From: Meconema thalassinum
Lineage: Eukaryota > Arthropoda > Insecta > Orthoptera > Tettigoniidae
Reading direction: 5' to 3'
NCBI GenBank assembly: GCA_946902985.2
Contig: OX336389.2
Span: forward strand, 786,904,979-786,968,978
Length of the DNA: 64,000 bases
Shown here: piece by piece, positions 1-11,372 of the stretch
How the letters are laid out: each line of letters starts with the position of its first letter
Position numbering within the stretch: the stretch's first letter is position 1
Notes under the pieces: model-generated
What the model was told of the DNA's origin: nothing
Seen by the model: the letters and a program-made list of their open reading frames with translations, nothing else
Databases searched by the model: none
Program-made: the position numbers and the translations under genes

Positions 1-1323
1 CGAATTAATAGGGGGAATAAATATTCACACAAAGATGGCCGCCATCCGCAAACTATTACGCTGGTGACCTATTGGTTTGGTCAAAGGATGCTCCCGCCAT
101 AAAGGTATGTTGTTGCAAAATTTGGTAGAGATCGGATGATCGTAATTTGATTTATGCTTTGAACATTTGTGTGGCCGCCATTACGTTTCCGTCAAGATGG
201 CGGCGATATAAAACATGACACTGAGGTGTCCTTTGCTAGTGCTACTTTTGTACCAAATTTCGTTCAATTCGCATTCACCGTGTTCGAATTGATAGGGGGG
301 GACAGACATTCAGAGTACACACACTCACACACAGACACACACACACAGACTCACACACACACATACACACACACACACAGACTCACACACACACATACAC
401 ACACACAGACAGACACACTTTTTTCGCCCTGTGTTGATCCCATAAGTCTACTTTCATTTTTTGCAAAAATCGAAAGTAGGCTAATAATGGGCCTAAATTT
501 GATCCTTGTGGAACTCCGGAGTTGGCTATGAATTCATAGGATTCATGCCGATTATAAAAAACGTATTGCCGTCTACCGTTCAAATATGATGCTAATGACC
601 TATTAGGCTAATGACCTATTCATTTGGTCAAAGGATGCTTCCTCTATAAGGGTATGTTGTTGCAAAATTTGGTAGAGATCGGATGATTATGTTAGTCGTA
701 ATTTGATTTAAGCTTTGAACATTTGTGTGGCCGCCATTACGTTTCCGTCAAGATGGCGGCGATATAAAACATGACACTGAGGTGCCTTTTGTTAGTACTA
801 CCTCTGTACCAAATTTCGTTCCATTCGGTTGCACCGTGTTCGAATTAATAGGGGGAATAAATATTCACACAAAGATGGCCGCCATCCGCAAACTATTACG
901 CTGGTGACCTATTGGTTTGGTCAAAGGATGCTCCCGCCATAAAGGTATGTTGTTGCAAAATTTGGTAGAGATCGGATGATCGTAATTTGATTTATGCTTT
1001 GAACATTTGTGTGGCCGCCATTACGTTTCCGTCAAGATGGCGGCGATATAAAACATGACACTGAGGTGTCCTTTGCTAGTGCTACTTTTGTACCAAATTT
1101 CGTTCAATTCGCATTCACCGTGTTCGAATTGATAGGGGGGGACAGACATTCAGAGTACACACACTCACACACAGACACACACACACAGACTCACACACAC
1201 ACATACACACACACACACAGACTCACACACACACATACACACACACAGACAGACACACTTTTTTCGCCCTGTGTTGATCTCATAAGTCTACTTTCATTTT
1301 TTGCAAAAATCGAAAGTAGGCTA
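1..1323 (+). mobile_element. HLE-1: 3' part of a Helitron-like non-autonomous element
   Basis: This is the 3' portion of a family seen six times in the window; its 5' end lies off the left edge. Internal units of about 284 bp carry ATGGCGGC-type motifs (around 200, 752 and 1036). They are followed by a G-run (GATAGGGGGGGAC), a CA-rich microsatellite and a terminal hairpin whose stem is AGTCTACTTTC (1286-1295) against GAAAGTAGGCT (1312-1322). The same G-run, microsatellite and hairpin order is found in HLE-2, -3, -4, -5 and -6. No protein is encoded. The 3' hairpin and inner tandem repeats recall Helentron-associated non-autonomous elements such as Drosophila DINE-1, but that class assignment is inference. 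Confidence 0.7.
1155..1260. repeat. CA-rich microsatellite of HLE-1
   Basis: A run of CACA with interspersed GACA and TACA steps lies between the G-run and the 3' hairpin of HLE-1. The identical tract at 315-420 belongs to the duplicated copy. Any open frame across it encodes only His-Thr repeats and is not a gene. Confidence 0.95.
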
Positions 1324-3264
1324 ATAATGGGCCTAAATTTGATCCTTGTGGAACTCCGGAGTTGGCTATGAATTCATAGGATTCATGCCGATTATAAAAA
1401 ACGTATTGCCGTCTACCGTTCAAATATGATGCAATCAAGTTCAATAGCAGTTCACAGATGCCAAAATCAGAGAGTTTTTTAATTAAAACGTCATGATTTA
1501 ATCTATCGAAAGCTTTCGCGAAGTCTGTAAAGATACAATCAACACGGCTACGATCATGAAATGCATTAATTACGTACTGCACAAAATTAATTAAATTAGT
1601 AGTGGTCGAGCGATTAGGGAAGAATCCATGCTGTTTATCCGTTATGTAGTTCTGAACGTGTCTAAATATTCTATTGTACAGAATAAATTCAAATATCTTT
1701 GCAGGTGCACATACAATTGATACAGGCCTATAATTTTCAATTGTGTTCCTATCTCCAGATTTGAAAATTGGGCAGATCCTAGTAGTTTTCCATAATAACG
1801 GATAAGTTTGAGTACGCAGTATCAGGTTAAATATTAGACACAGTGGTTCTCTGAGCACATCTGAACAGCCCTTTACTATATATGGCGGAACACCATCAGG
1901 ACCAACTGAATGCTTGGGCTTTAGATGTTTGGCAGCCATTTTGTATTCATTTTCAGTCACATCATTCAAAAATGGAGAATAACTTTTAGGACCAGCTCCT
2001 TCTGCTTGAATGACGTATTTTGCAGCTTGTGGCAAATACATACTTTGGAAACATGCAGCGAAACCATCTGCTATATCTCTTGAATTATTCAGCTGATTAC
2101 CTTTGTATGTCATTATTTGATTGTTCTGATTTGTGCTACCTTTCTTATTTTTAATAAAATTCCAGAAATATTTTTGGTTATCACCTAAGTTTTCCTGAAC
2201 CTGTTTTATGTAATTTCGGTAACTCCTGCTTATCATAGTTTTAACATTTTTTCTTAGCTCTTTGTAAGATTCAAGACTTGCTTGACTGTACATCATCCTT
2301 TTCCGGTGATAATCTTTAAGTTTTAAAGCATTAATGATTTCTTTATTAAACCAACAAGGATACTTTCTTTTTGACTGAATATGTTTTATAGGACAATTTG
2401 TCTCCAAAGCTGAGTTGAATATTTTGTAAAAATATCCAACAGCTTCTTCAACATTGCAAGATTGTTTTAATGGGGTCCAGTCCGAATTTTGCAACGAGCT
2501 ATACAGGCCTAAAAAATTTGCTTTCTTGAAATTATATACCTTTTTTGTAGTACTATTTGTTACCCTTCCAATACGATTGCAGTTGATAACTAAACTTAGT
2601 GCAGGATGGTGAACATCTTCTGGTACTAACGGATCCCTATCCCTAAAAACTGATATAGTATTATTTATATTTGTTAATACAAGGTCTAATGTTCTTTGAT
2701 TGGAGTTTTGAATATTGTTATGGGATGACAAGTTATACAATGACATAAAATTTGCAAGAACTCTACTGCAAGGTCCACCCGCAATAAAATCGTAACATGT
2801 ACCTGAAATTGTTGGAACATTGAAATCCCCTGCAATGATTAAATTATGGTTTTGATAATATTTTTCTTCAATTGCACTGAAGAATGCAAGATAAGACTCT
2901 AGTTTGGAGTTCGGAGGGAAATACACAGTAATGATAAAATGATTTTTTCCACTAATTATTGCTTTAACACACAATGCTTCTAAGCCCCCGGTATCAAAAT
3001 GGCAGTTACTCGAAACAATATCTTTTCTCACAGCTATCAAAACTCCGCCCCCTTTTTTAGTTCCTTCCCTATTTCTTTTATGTAGAGTGAAAGTATCATC
3101 AAATAGCTCACCATCCTGCATACTATCCGAAATCCATGTCTCTGTATTTATAATTATATCATATTCACAATTTACTTAAGTGTATTAAGGTAATATTCTT
3201 GTGTTTTACTATTCAGTCCTCGGACGTTTTGATAGTAAATCCTAAGAGACTTATCGTCAGCCAT
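1324..3264 (-). pseudogene. LINE ORF2: endonuclease + reverse transcriptase, frameshifted and truncated
   Basis: The protein begins at ATG 3264 with a typical endonuclease opening (IYYQNVRGLNSKT). It meets a stop after about 30 codons near 3175 and resumes in a shifted frame (YDIIINTETWISDS). Endonuclease landmarks follow: GGGVLIAVRKDI, AGDFNVP with the catalytic Asp/Asn, and LDLVLTN. The reverse-transcriptase part shows VGPDGVPPYIVK, NYRPVSIV, motif A (FTDFAKAFDRLNHD, with a catalytic Asp) and motif B (SGVPQGSNLGPLL). Motif C (the xADD box), the thumb and everything downstream are absent because the frame runs into HLE-1; the last codons before the stop belong to HLE-1 sequence. It would nick target DNA and copy the RNA template in a working element. 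This copy is dead. Confidence 0.9.
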
Positions 3265-3269
3265 TTTGT

Positions 3270-3791
3270 TTATCTCAGTTTTTCAAGGTCGTCGGGTGTC
3301 CGCAGCTCGTAGACATGTCTATCTTCAGCTTTCTTCCTCAATTTTATTATACCAGATCTGTCAACCCAGAGAAATGCGTAGTTCTTTTCGCGTTTGAGCT
3401 TTCTCGCCTGACCTAAGATAGACCTACGGTACGATGTTAGACTTTGGTTGACATAAATTGGTTCGTTGGAAACATAACCTACCATCAGGGAGTTGAGATT
3501 GCGTTTAACTTTTCGCCTTTGCAAGAACTGCTCTTTATCGGTTCGCCGCACAAACTTCACAACAATCCCCGCGCTGGTTTGGTGCGGTTGTTTCCTGATG
3601 CGGTGACAAATGTCAATCATTGTTGGTTCAATGTTCATATCTAGAGCGATACCTACTTTCTTTACAACTTCAAACGTGTCCTCATTAGGCATTTCTGGGA
3701 CCCCTACTATTTCTAAAGTGTTTCGCCTGCCGTATTGCTCCAGGTCATCCAACTGTAGCGTGGTTTCATGCAATCGTTTTTTCAGCGTCAT
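3270..3791 (-). CDS. LINE ORF1 protein, FP25K-like type, probably N-truncated
   Basis: The open frame has 173 residues and ends in TAA only 5 bases before the ORF2 ATG. It contains an acidic coiled stretch followed by LEQYGRRNTLEIVGVPE, then IDICHRIR, and a basic C-terminal part (SYRRSILGQARKLKREKNYAFLW). This pattern is found in ORF1 proteins of insect LINEs that share the domain of the baculovirus FP25K-like family; such proteins bind the element RNA as a chaperone. Family members are usually longer at the N-terminus, and the first Met here lies within the coiled region, so the start is probably lost upstream. The frame itself is uninterrupted. Confidence 0.75.
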   Translation of the reverse strand: MTLKKRLHETTLQLDDLEQYGRRNTLEIVGVPEMPNEDTFEVVKKVGIALDMNIEPTMIDICHRIRKQPHQTSAGIVVKFVRRTDKEQFLQRRKVKRNLNSLMVGYVSNEPIYVNQSLTSYRRSILGQARKLKREKNYAFLWVDRSGIIKLRKKAEDRHVYELRTPDDLEKLR

Positions 3792-3800
3792 GGATTTTAT

Positions 3801-4167
3801 GTAGGTCTATTGGTTACTTCACAAACAACCTTCAAACTCGAGTACACATAATATTTTGGTCGACAGTAGGGGGTAGAGGGGATAAACCGTGTCCGTCTCA
3901 CTCTCTGCGAGTTTAAGTTGACGGATTCAAACCGCCACATGATGTGCGTGACTGGAGATAGCGGTCGGCTTCTAATATGAAAATGGATTGTGATTCTAAT
4001 TACACCGACTACAAGATATTTGTGTGTGTTTTTTATTTTCGTCCAAAAGAGGATCAGTTAAAGTGCGTGGCTTAGAGAGAATTGATTAGCCGAGCCATAG
4101 CGTAAGGAGTAGGTGGTTAGCAATTTCACTTTCCTTTACTTGTCGCCACTGCAGGTTCGTTTTGTAT
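3801..4167. other. No recognised feature
   Basis: This is AT-rich sequence upstream of the LINE ORF1. It may include a LINE 5' untranslated stretch. I see no open frame or repeat that I can name. Confidence 0.5.
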
Positions 4168-4385
4168 CGGACAACGTTTCTCTTCTATTTTGTGCTGTTC
4201 CCAAGGTTGCAGGATCGAATCCTGGCGCAGCCAGTTGGCATTTGAGGGTGCACTTATGCGAAGGAGTCGTGTACGTAGATTGACTGGCACGTTAAAGATC
4301 CCCTTCGGGGCAAAATTCCAGCACCCCGGCGTCTATAAAAGCCACAGTTGTTAAAAGGGACATAAAATCAATAGCATTATTATCT
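4168..4385 (+). mobile_element. SINE fragment, family with the 'CCCTTCGGGGCAAAATTCC' body
   Basis: The body (CACGTTAAAGATCCCC, then the GGGGCAAAATTCCAGCACCCC segment, then AAAAGGGACATAAAA) matches the better copy at 24741-25000, including the AT-rich tail. A B-box-like GGATCGAATCC is visible near 4212. The 5' head is weak. No target duplication was found. Confidence 0.75.
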
Positions 4386-4589
4386 TCTAGTTTGCAATTC
4401 ATTCTAAAATGTTTAAGGTATTTTGTTTTCATTTAAAAAGCGCTGAGAGATTTTCGTTGCTGTTTCGTTTAAATTGTATACGTACGGCCCGTACGCCCAA
4501 CAAGAGGTGACTGCAAGGCGGCAATCGTTTCTCCCAGACAACCTACCTTGTCCATGCGGTGGTGTTTGTGTTAAGTTCTTCCAATTTCA

Positions 4590-4700
4590 AAGGAAGGAAA
4601 GGAAGGAAGCTTGTAGTTTAACGTGACCGTTAATCTTGAGATCATGAGCCACGGGACCTCCTTTTACGTGGAATCCGAACCACAGGACATGGCATTTCAC
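4590..4700 (-). mobile_element. SINE fragment, same family as 29529-29719
   Basis: On the minus strand this reads ATGCCATGTCCTGTGG, then GGATTCCACGTAAAAGG and a CATGATCTCAAGATTAACGG-type body, ending in a CTTCC-rich tail. It matches the 3' half of the SINE at 29529-29719. The tRNA-like head is missing, so this is a 5'-truncated copy. Confidence 0.7.
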
Positions 4701-5980
4701 TAGAGGCATACAGCTAGACTCTTCCAATGTCAGTGCTCTGACATGTCGCTGCTGCAGGTTTAACGACATTGGAGACTTTGTCTTATCGTTATATCCATGT
4801 TGTGAGATGTATAATGCACACCGGATCAGCCGTGTGAATAAATGCATTATAGCAAAAACAAATCAAAATGCGTCCATTTATGTTATCCGAGTTGTGAGCA
4901 TGCTTGTCCTATTCGGAGGCCCAAGTTCAGGACTCTGGTATACAGTAAACATGAATTCAATAGATCATAAGAAAATCATTCGAGCAATTTAATAAATCCG
5001 TGAACAGTCTATTTCAGCTACCAGAGTTGTAAGCAGGTGGAAACCACTGCGTAACTAAATCGTTTTTGAAAATTAATATATTTTCTTTCTAATATTCACC
5101 ACCATCCTTCGAGTTATCCCAAAGTTTATTTTCATTTCCATGGAAGCATAATATACCACCAATATTACGTTACACGTTTGCACTCTTTGCTGCATGTATA
5201 GAGTATCTACTTCTGGAAGGGTACAAGATGTCGATACCGCAACGGACACCTTGAACACATCTGTATTCCCCCACCTAGCGGATTGGCTCTTGAAAGAATG
5301 AAGAGCTTTCAGTGTGAAGAATGAATGAAACCAACTTGAAGCAAACAATTGCTAGGCTAAGGGAATGGCACTAGAAACATTCGTTCGTCAAGAGGCCAGC
5401 TGCTGTAATAAGAGTGGTTCCCACTTAGGAGAGCCTAAGTGCACACACCAGGCTGCTGTGCATGAACTGGCAAAAACTAACCTCTGACCAATAACATGAT
5501 TTTATTCCGAGAAAAGCCAAAATAATTATTTCTTCTTCTTGTTCGTCTTCCATTTGTGGACAGTGAACACAACGGTCATCATTATCGAGTACTCGGTCAT
5601 TTTCATCAATGTAAACAATGTCAGGACTACTGGCAGCTAGGAAAGACGAAAGTATCAACCAAAATCGTGCTGAAACACCATGACTCACAAAAGATAAGCA
5701 ATCGTGTTCTTGCATTAAAGATGATATCCATGCATATCATAATTTCAGGGCCACTGCACCGGGCATATTAATGTTTATTCGTAGGTTGGCAACGTGTTCC
5801 GGTGTGCAGAATATCCCGTCATACTGATGCTGGTCCCATTCCAGTTAACTGTACCGCTGTAATCTGCGACACATTCAGACGGTTTCTAAGCGTATACTCC
5901 CATACAAACTAGTCGACTACTAAATTACTGTAATAAAATAAATTCCTAAATAAATATCAGTAGAGTAGTAGTTGTAGTGT
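4701..5980. other. No recognised feature
   Basis: Unique-looking AT-rich DNA. Open frames of 60-96 codons occur but show no family motif, no codon bias I can judge and no neighbouring exons. Confidence 0.5.
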
Positions 5981-5988
5981 ACATATAG

Positions 5989-7660
5989 GTAAAGCCCGCG
6001 GATATCCGCACCATTTTTCGCCACGCGGATATATTTTGCATGGCTGTGCGGATAGCGGATACGCTGCGGATAATGTTTGGAGTAAATTTGCGGATAGTTT
6101 TTAGAATACGATATGGAACTTTCGATAATATTACATATTTGATATGGCAATCTACAGCTTCATGCTTAAAAGAGGAATACTCCTACAGCCTATTGCGTAC
6201 GAAATATTCGGGTACGTTTTGCAGTTATACACGAGAAGATTACTTTACTCATAATGGTTTCAACTACATTTTATTAAGTACCGTACCGTATGTTTGTAGT
6301 AGAAGGTCTTGACATCTCATCATCATCAATTTCTCACTGCCATTATCCACGAGATATAATGCTGTCAATATGTTTGTTAGTTCATTGTGGTGACATCATT
6401 AACACTTTTCTCAAGTCAGCTACTTCGCTGTCTAAGCTATCCTGTAAGATCTGGTTCCAGGTTTATCTGTAGATTTATTTCCCTCTTGGCACTGAAACGC
6501 GTGGGCTGTGATATTGCAACGGAGACAGTTATGACATCAACGATGCGAACATTGATGGGTCAAGAGGCAGTAGTATGATGACTGACTTAGTGACTTGGAA
6601 GTTCCGGAAAAATATCAATCCCTTTCTCCATGCTTAAAGAGAAGTTCACTTAGTAAATGTTACCGCGACCGGGAAGTATGAACATCATTCAACCAACATT
6701 GATAAAATATCTATTAAAACAAAACAAGCTGTATATTCAATAGTGCTTGAAACAAAGCTAAAGTCAAGGATAAGGCAGATATTTGGTTACGTTTTCAACG
6801 GAACCAAAGAGGTGAACGATATAGCAGGATGTTTTAGCTTTAAAAAGTGTATTCATACTCAGGACACAAATCAGGCACATCAAACCTACTGCGGCACAAG
6901 TGCGAATGTAGCCAAAGAAGTACCGTATAGCCAGTTTTTTGTCTAAAGCGGAGGTCAGGAAACCAGAATTGAAATATCAGCGGATTTTTATACAAGTCTT
7001 GCAGATGCGGGGCGGATGCGGATAACAGTCGTGCGGATGCGGGGCGGATGCGGATAACGTTTTGTTTATCCGCGCAGGGCTCTATAATCATAACTGCAGT
7101 TGTGTTATCTATTATTTCATCATCACAAGACCGATTCTTGCTTAAGTGCGCACAATTCCCCACTCTCCCTTACGTACTAGGGCCCGGATGTTTATGACAT
7201 GACATATCATATTTCTTTGTAATGTTTTTTCATGACAAATGTAAGGTGATGATTTACGCTAATCCCATTCAAATTGTCATTAAGCACAATCAACACTCCG
7301 AACTGAAAAGGGTTGCAATTCTGGCTGTATACCATTCATTTTAAACATAGCCCGTGACATACATAGCCTAGGGGAACGACTTTCTGCTCAAATGTCTAAA
7401 ATATAAAGTATAAAGCAACACATAGAAAATATTATTGCAATGCCAGTAGATTCGGTTAACAAACGTGTGGATAAAAGTCACGTGGATGCGGGGCGGATGC
7501 GGATAAAAGTCGTGCGGATGCGGGGCGGATGCGGATAACAGTCGTGCGGATGCGGGGCGGATGCGGATAACAGTCGTGCGGATGCGGGGCGGATGCGGAT
7601 AACAGCCGTGCGGATGCGGGGCGGATGCGGATAACGTTTTGTCTAACCGCGCAGGGCTCT
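5989..7660. mobile_element. Non-autonomous hAT-type transposon with matching 8-10 bp flanks
   Basis: The left end reads TAAAGCCCGCGGATA. The right end read inward is AGAGCCCTGCGCGG, giving imperfect terminal inverted repeats of about 15 bp. Both sides are flanked by ACATATAG (5981-5988 and 7661-7668; the match extends to TACATATAGG), the right length for a hAT target duplication. No transposase is recognisable. The interior carries GCGGATGCGGGGCGG repeats near both ends, and a complete internal terminus-like stretch at 6990-7085 ending in GCGCAGGGCTCT. This suggests nesting or internal amplification. Confidence 0.7.
7465..7640. repeat. 32 bp minisatellite inside the hAT-type element
   Basis: About five tandem copies of a 32 bp unit beginning GTCGTGCGGATGCGGGGCGG; the GTCGTG starts fall at 7509, 7541 and 7573. 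The last unit runs straight into the element's terminus, so the array is an expansion of its subterminal sequence. Two further units lie at 6996-7060. Confidence 0.9.
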
Positions 7661-7668
7661 ACATATAG

Positions 7669-9627
7669 GGGCTAGGAATATAGCTTCCAGTATATACCGC
7701 GATACGTACTGCATGGTTCCAAGCTCTGTGAACTTGAGGGGTGAGGTGACGTGAGAGGCAGGAAGAGAAGGGCCTGTCCACAGCCCGCCATGTTATCTGT
7801 AATTCCTATATTCCAATACTGCTAACAGAGGGTCGTTGCCTAAATCACTGCGGTCTTGCGAATAAGGGAATGGGTCACCGACCAATGTATTTTCTGTTAC
7901 TACGCTCGGACCGGGAACCCTCATCACTCATCACCATCACTCCTCATCGCCCGCGATCCACATTCCTCTCAGGTTTACTGAGCTTGGACTCGAGCAGTAC
8001 GTGTCTACGGGAATTTTTTAGTGGAGTCGAAGACTTCACGGCTGACGTACGGACGTTGATGTTTGCTTGTTTGGTGATGTGGTTTGAATTGACGCCATAT
8101 TGGTCAGCTGTATGAAGTTTCAAACAGTGCGTCGTTATATGCCGATGTAGTCACACATGTTCAACTGCAAGGTGTGGTGGTGAGTAACGAATGTTCATAA
8201 ATTAATTTAAGTTCAATTTAATTTAAAAATTGAACCGTACTCTTCTAAAGCCATGGTGAGACAACGCCATTGGTCGCTACATGGTTAGACGACTCCCATA
8301 TACTGTTCTGCATCAAGGCTAATTTGAGATATTATATCTATAAAATTTAGCTACTGTATAAAGTGATTTGTTTGTATAGGCTATTTTATAATTTCAAGAT
8401 TTAAAAAACTTAATGTCGCTGTTATTTTCCTTTGAGCAAACGATACTCCATGTAGGTTTTTACTTTATCACAAATTTTCGTTATTGTAGTTCTAAAGCAT
8501 AGAATGTTGTTTACTTTTAAAATATGCGTCCTGTATTCAGTGTGATAAGTTTATCATTAACGCTACTGACGTTTCTTATATAACACTCCTCTTTTACCAA
8601 GTTTCACCTTAATTGCGGAATATCAACGCGAGTTCCTAATTTGTATAATTTGATAGTACGCCTAGCCACCATCTTGAATCTATGGAAGCACTGTCCTTCG
8701 GGCATACGAATTAGATTCACTGTAGTGAAGTCATGTGTCTGTGTTAACAAAAAAAGTTTTGATTTTCTTTTTATCTTGCAGTATCTGATGTGCGCATAGT
8801 TAGCCCAGATTGTTTTCCTCCCGGAAATATTCCATTTAAATATCAGGAATATTGCCGTTGAAATCAATAGGGAACGGCCCATGGAACATGTGCATGGCAA
8901 CGAGTGGTTAAGAAACAGGCATCAGTGCCAAGAGCCGATGTTTCATGTGTACGAGTTGTGTGTCCTGTTAACAACAGGAATTAGCGACCACCACTAACCG
9001 GCGTTAAATATGTTAAACAAGCAGCGGCTACTGCATCCAAATCAGTTGGCTTCTTTATAATTTCTACCATAGAGTTACCTGCAGTGAATAGAACTGATTG
9101 GGAAATTTAATAAACCCCTTGCAAACAACAAAATTGAAGTTGATGACATGTTCTACCCAATAATTTTAAACGGTATAGTGTATAACCTATTAAGGCGTTC
9201 GTGCTTCAGTACATTATATATTCAGATTTTACTTTCACATCGATTAAAACTGCTTCTTTATCACCACTTCAAGGAACTACGGAGCACCAAAATGAACAAC
9301 GAAACTGAGGAAGGAATCGGAAGGAAGTGACTTTAACAGCAATAAATAATAATTCGATTGTAACAAAAGCGCACTTCAACAATAGTATAGTATTTTATGC
9401 TGTAATGTTGTAGAGGCCACGCAGACACCATAGAAAATGGCGGGGATTGCAACGGCTCAGTGTGGATAAGAACACACTGCCGTTAACAGGGAGGACCCAG
9501 CGCTCGAGACCCATAAAAACGGGAATGAAATAAAAGTAAAAGGTGGAAATACGTGGGTTTTGGTGATGAAAGTATTTCATACTTCCCGTGTCAGACAATG
9601 CATGCTGTTCCGTAAGCACAATAAAAC
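7669..9627. other. No recognised feature
   Basis: A long stretch without recognisable repeat or gene. Short open frames (up to about 98 codons) have no family features. Confidence 0.5.
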
Positions 9628-10658
9628 AAGAAGTTCCGTGAAGAACTATACAGCCTACTTTTCATGCCAATGATTATTCTACAGAATATGAACCTATCTA
9701 GAATAATGACGAAATTAAGTTGCTAATATCGAAATTTCCAATTAGTTCGAAATACTGTATACCTGGCATAATGCATCCTAATAGAGCACTACAGTTGGCA
9801 GCCCTGATGACCGAATATATTCTTAGTTCCGTCTCTTAAGGTACAAAATACAAAATTTGGTTGAAGTCCAATGAATAGCATGGACGTTACATGCAGTTAA
9901 ACATTGGAACTAACAGCGCGTAAAATCATGTTGGCAACAATGTCATGCATGTATTGGTCAGAAATAATCTGAAATAATATGATCTATTGTTGTGCCAATT
10001 TTTTTGAATGAAATCCATTAGTTAGTATAGAAGTTACATGCATTTTAAAATTGGACTTATCAGCAGGCTTAGAATCATGTTGGCAGCACTGACGTATATT
10101 TGTTACTCTAAATTCGTCTAGAATGCCAGGTACTATACGTGTGCAAAGTTTAGAGCTATTGGCTTGCATACTTTCTGATATATTGATATTAGGGTAACAA
10201 AAATAGGGACAGCACATATTAACAGTTGGCAGCACTGGTTGCTCCTTAGAATACGCATAGTCATATCTGTTATGGTACACATAGCACATACGAAATTTGG
10301 TTGAAATCCAAATGATAGTATGGAAGTTACATGTATTTAAAGTTGGACCTGTCAGCAGGCTTAGAATCATGTTGGTAGCACTGACGTATATAAGTTACTC
10401 CAAATTAATATAGAATGTCAGGGACTATACGTGTGCATAGTTTAAAGCTGTCGGCTTGCATACTTTCTGATATATTGGTATTTGGATAAAATAAATTAGG
10501 AGCATTTATTAACAGTTGGCAGCCCTGGTAGGTCTGAAGAATACGCTCAGTCATATCTGGTAATGTACACATACAACATACGAAATTTGGTTGAATTCCA
10601 ATTGATAGTATAGAAGTTATATGCATTTAAAAATTGGACCTATCAGGAGGCTTATAAT

Positions 10659-10984
10659 GAGCCTCCGTGGCTTAGGCGGCAGCACGCCGGCCTCTCACCG
10701 CTGAGTCCGTGGTTCAAATCCCGGTCACTCCATGTGAGATCTGTGCTGGACAGAACGGAGGCAGACAGGTTTTTCTCCGGGTACTCCGGTTTTCCCTGTC
10801 AAAATTTCATTCCAGCAACACTCTCCACTATCATTTCATTTCATCTATCATTCATTTAATCATTGCCCCAGAGGAGTGCGTCAGGCCTCGGCAGCCGGCA
10901 CAGTTCATATCCTCGCCGCTAGATAGGGGCTTCATTCATTCCATTCCTGACCCGGTCGGAGACTGGAAGCAGGCTGTGGATTTT
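10659..10984 (+). mobile_element. tRNA-headed SINE, full length, with 16 bp target duplication
   Basis: The head has a tRNA-like A box (TGGCTTAGGCGG) and B box (GGTTCAAATCCC). A body of about 250 bp ends in a T-rich 3' end (GTGGATTTTT). Perfect direct repeats TCAGGAGGCTTATAAT flank it at 10643-10658 and 10985-11000. HLE-4 carries the unoccupied site at about 35228-35243, so the limits are certain. Pol III promoter boxes are inferred from tRNA similarity. Another copy lies at 17972-18305. Confidence 0.95.
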
Positions 10985-11265
10985 TCAGGAGGCTTATAAT
11001 CATTTTGGCAACACTGCCATGTTTAGCCTCCTGGAAATTAAACTGAAATATTATGATCTGTACGTGTGCCAATTTTGAAATAGCTCCCATTCATACTTTC
11101 CAAGATATCCAACATGGAGCTCAAATTTCAATTGCGATTTTTTAGCAGTTGGTAGCACTGACATCATTTTCAAATATGGCCGTGAGATATTCAGGTATAG
11201 ATCTTTACTCCTACCAAATTTTGTTTCGATTGCTGCAGCCGTTTAGGAGTTGATAGGGGGGGGGA

Positions 11266-11372
11266 CACACACACAGCCAGACAGACAGACAGACAGACAG
11301 ACAGAAGGACAGACAGACAGACAGACAGATAGACAGCCAGACTGACAGACAGACAGACAGACAGACAGACAC
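11266..11372. repeat. CACA/CAGA microsatellite of HLE-2
   Basis: ACAC steps followed by long runs of CAGA with a few CAGC interruptions, directly after the G-run of HLE-2. The corresponding tract in HLE-4 (35510-35570) is shorter. Cys-Leu-Ser-Val repeats in minus-strand frames here are not a gene. Confidence 0.95.

Larger units (their letters stand above)
1..1432. repeat. 840 bp tandem duplication (1-592 repeats as 841-1432)
   Basis: Bases 1-592 match 841-1432 with a single difference that I can find (C at 439 against T at 1279). The duplicated unit contains the HLE-1 tail plus the first 109 bases of the neighbouring LINE, so the HLE/LINE junction occurs twice (483/484 and 1323/1324). At 593 the left copy switches abruptly into HLE-1 internal repeat, whereas the right copy continues into the LINE. 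The near identity means a recent duplication or an assembly artefact. Confidence 0.9.
1324..3800 (-). mobile_element. Non-LTR retrotransposon (LINE), 3'-truncated, on the minus strand
   Basis: Two consecutive minus-strand frames give the order ORF1 (3791-3270), then ORF2 (3264-1324) with an endonuclease followed by a reverse transcriptase. This is the layout of Jockey/CR1-like LINEs. The 3' end of ORF2 is missing because HLE-1 directly abuts it at 1323/1324, inside the conserved reverse-transcriptase motif GVPQGSNLGPLL. A 109 bp piece of the same LINE end is repeated at 484-592. No poly-A or target duplication is visible, and the upstream limit near 3800 is approximate. Confidence 0.85.

Noticed and set aside
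169..531. A 120-residue frame, present twice (again at 1009-1371)
   Set aside because: It runs through the CA microsatellite and HLE-1 non-coding repeat; the duplicate is due to the 840 bp duplication.
10659..10740. tRNA gene suggested by A and B boxes (also at 16066, 22330 and 29540)
   Set aside because: The tRNA-like part is followed directly by a repeated tRNA-unrelated body and flanked by target duplications; acceptor-stem pairing is absent. These are SINE heads.
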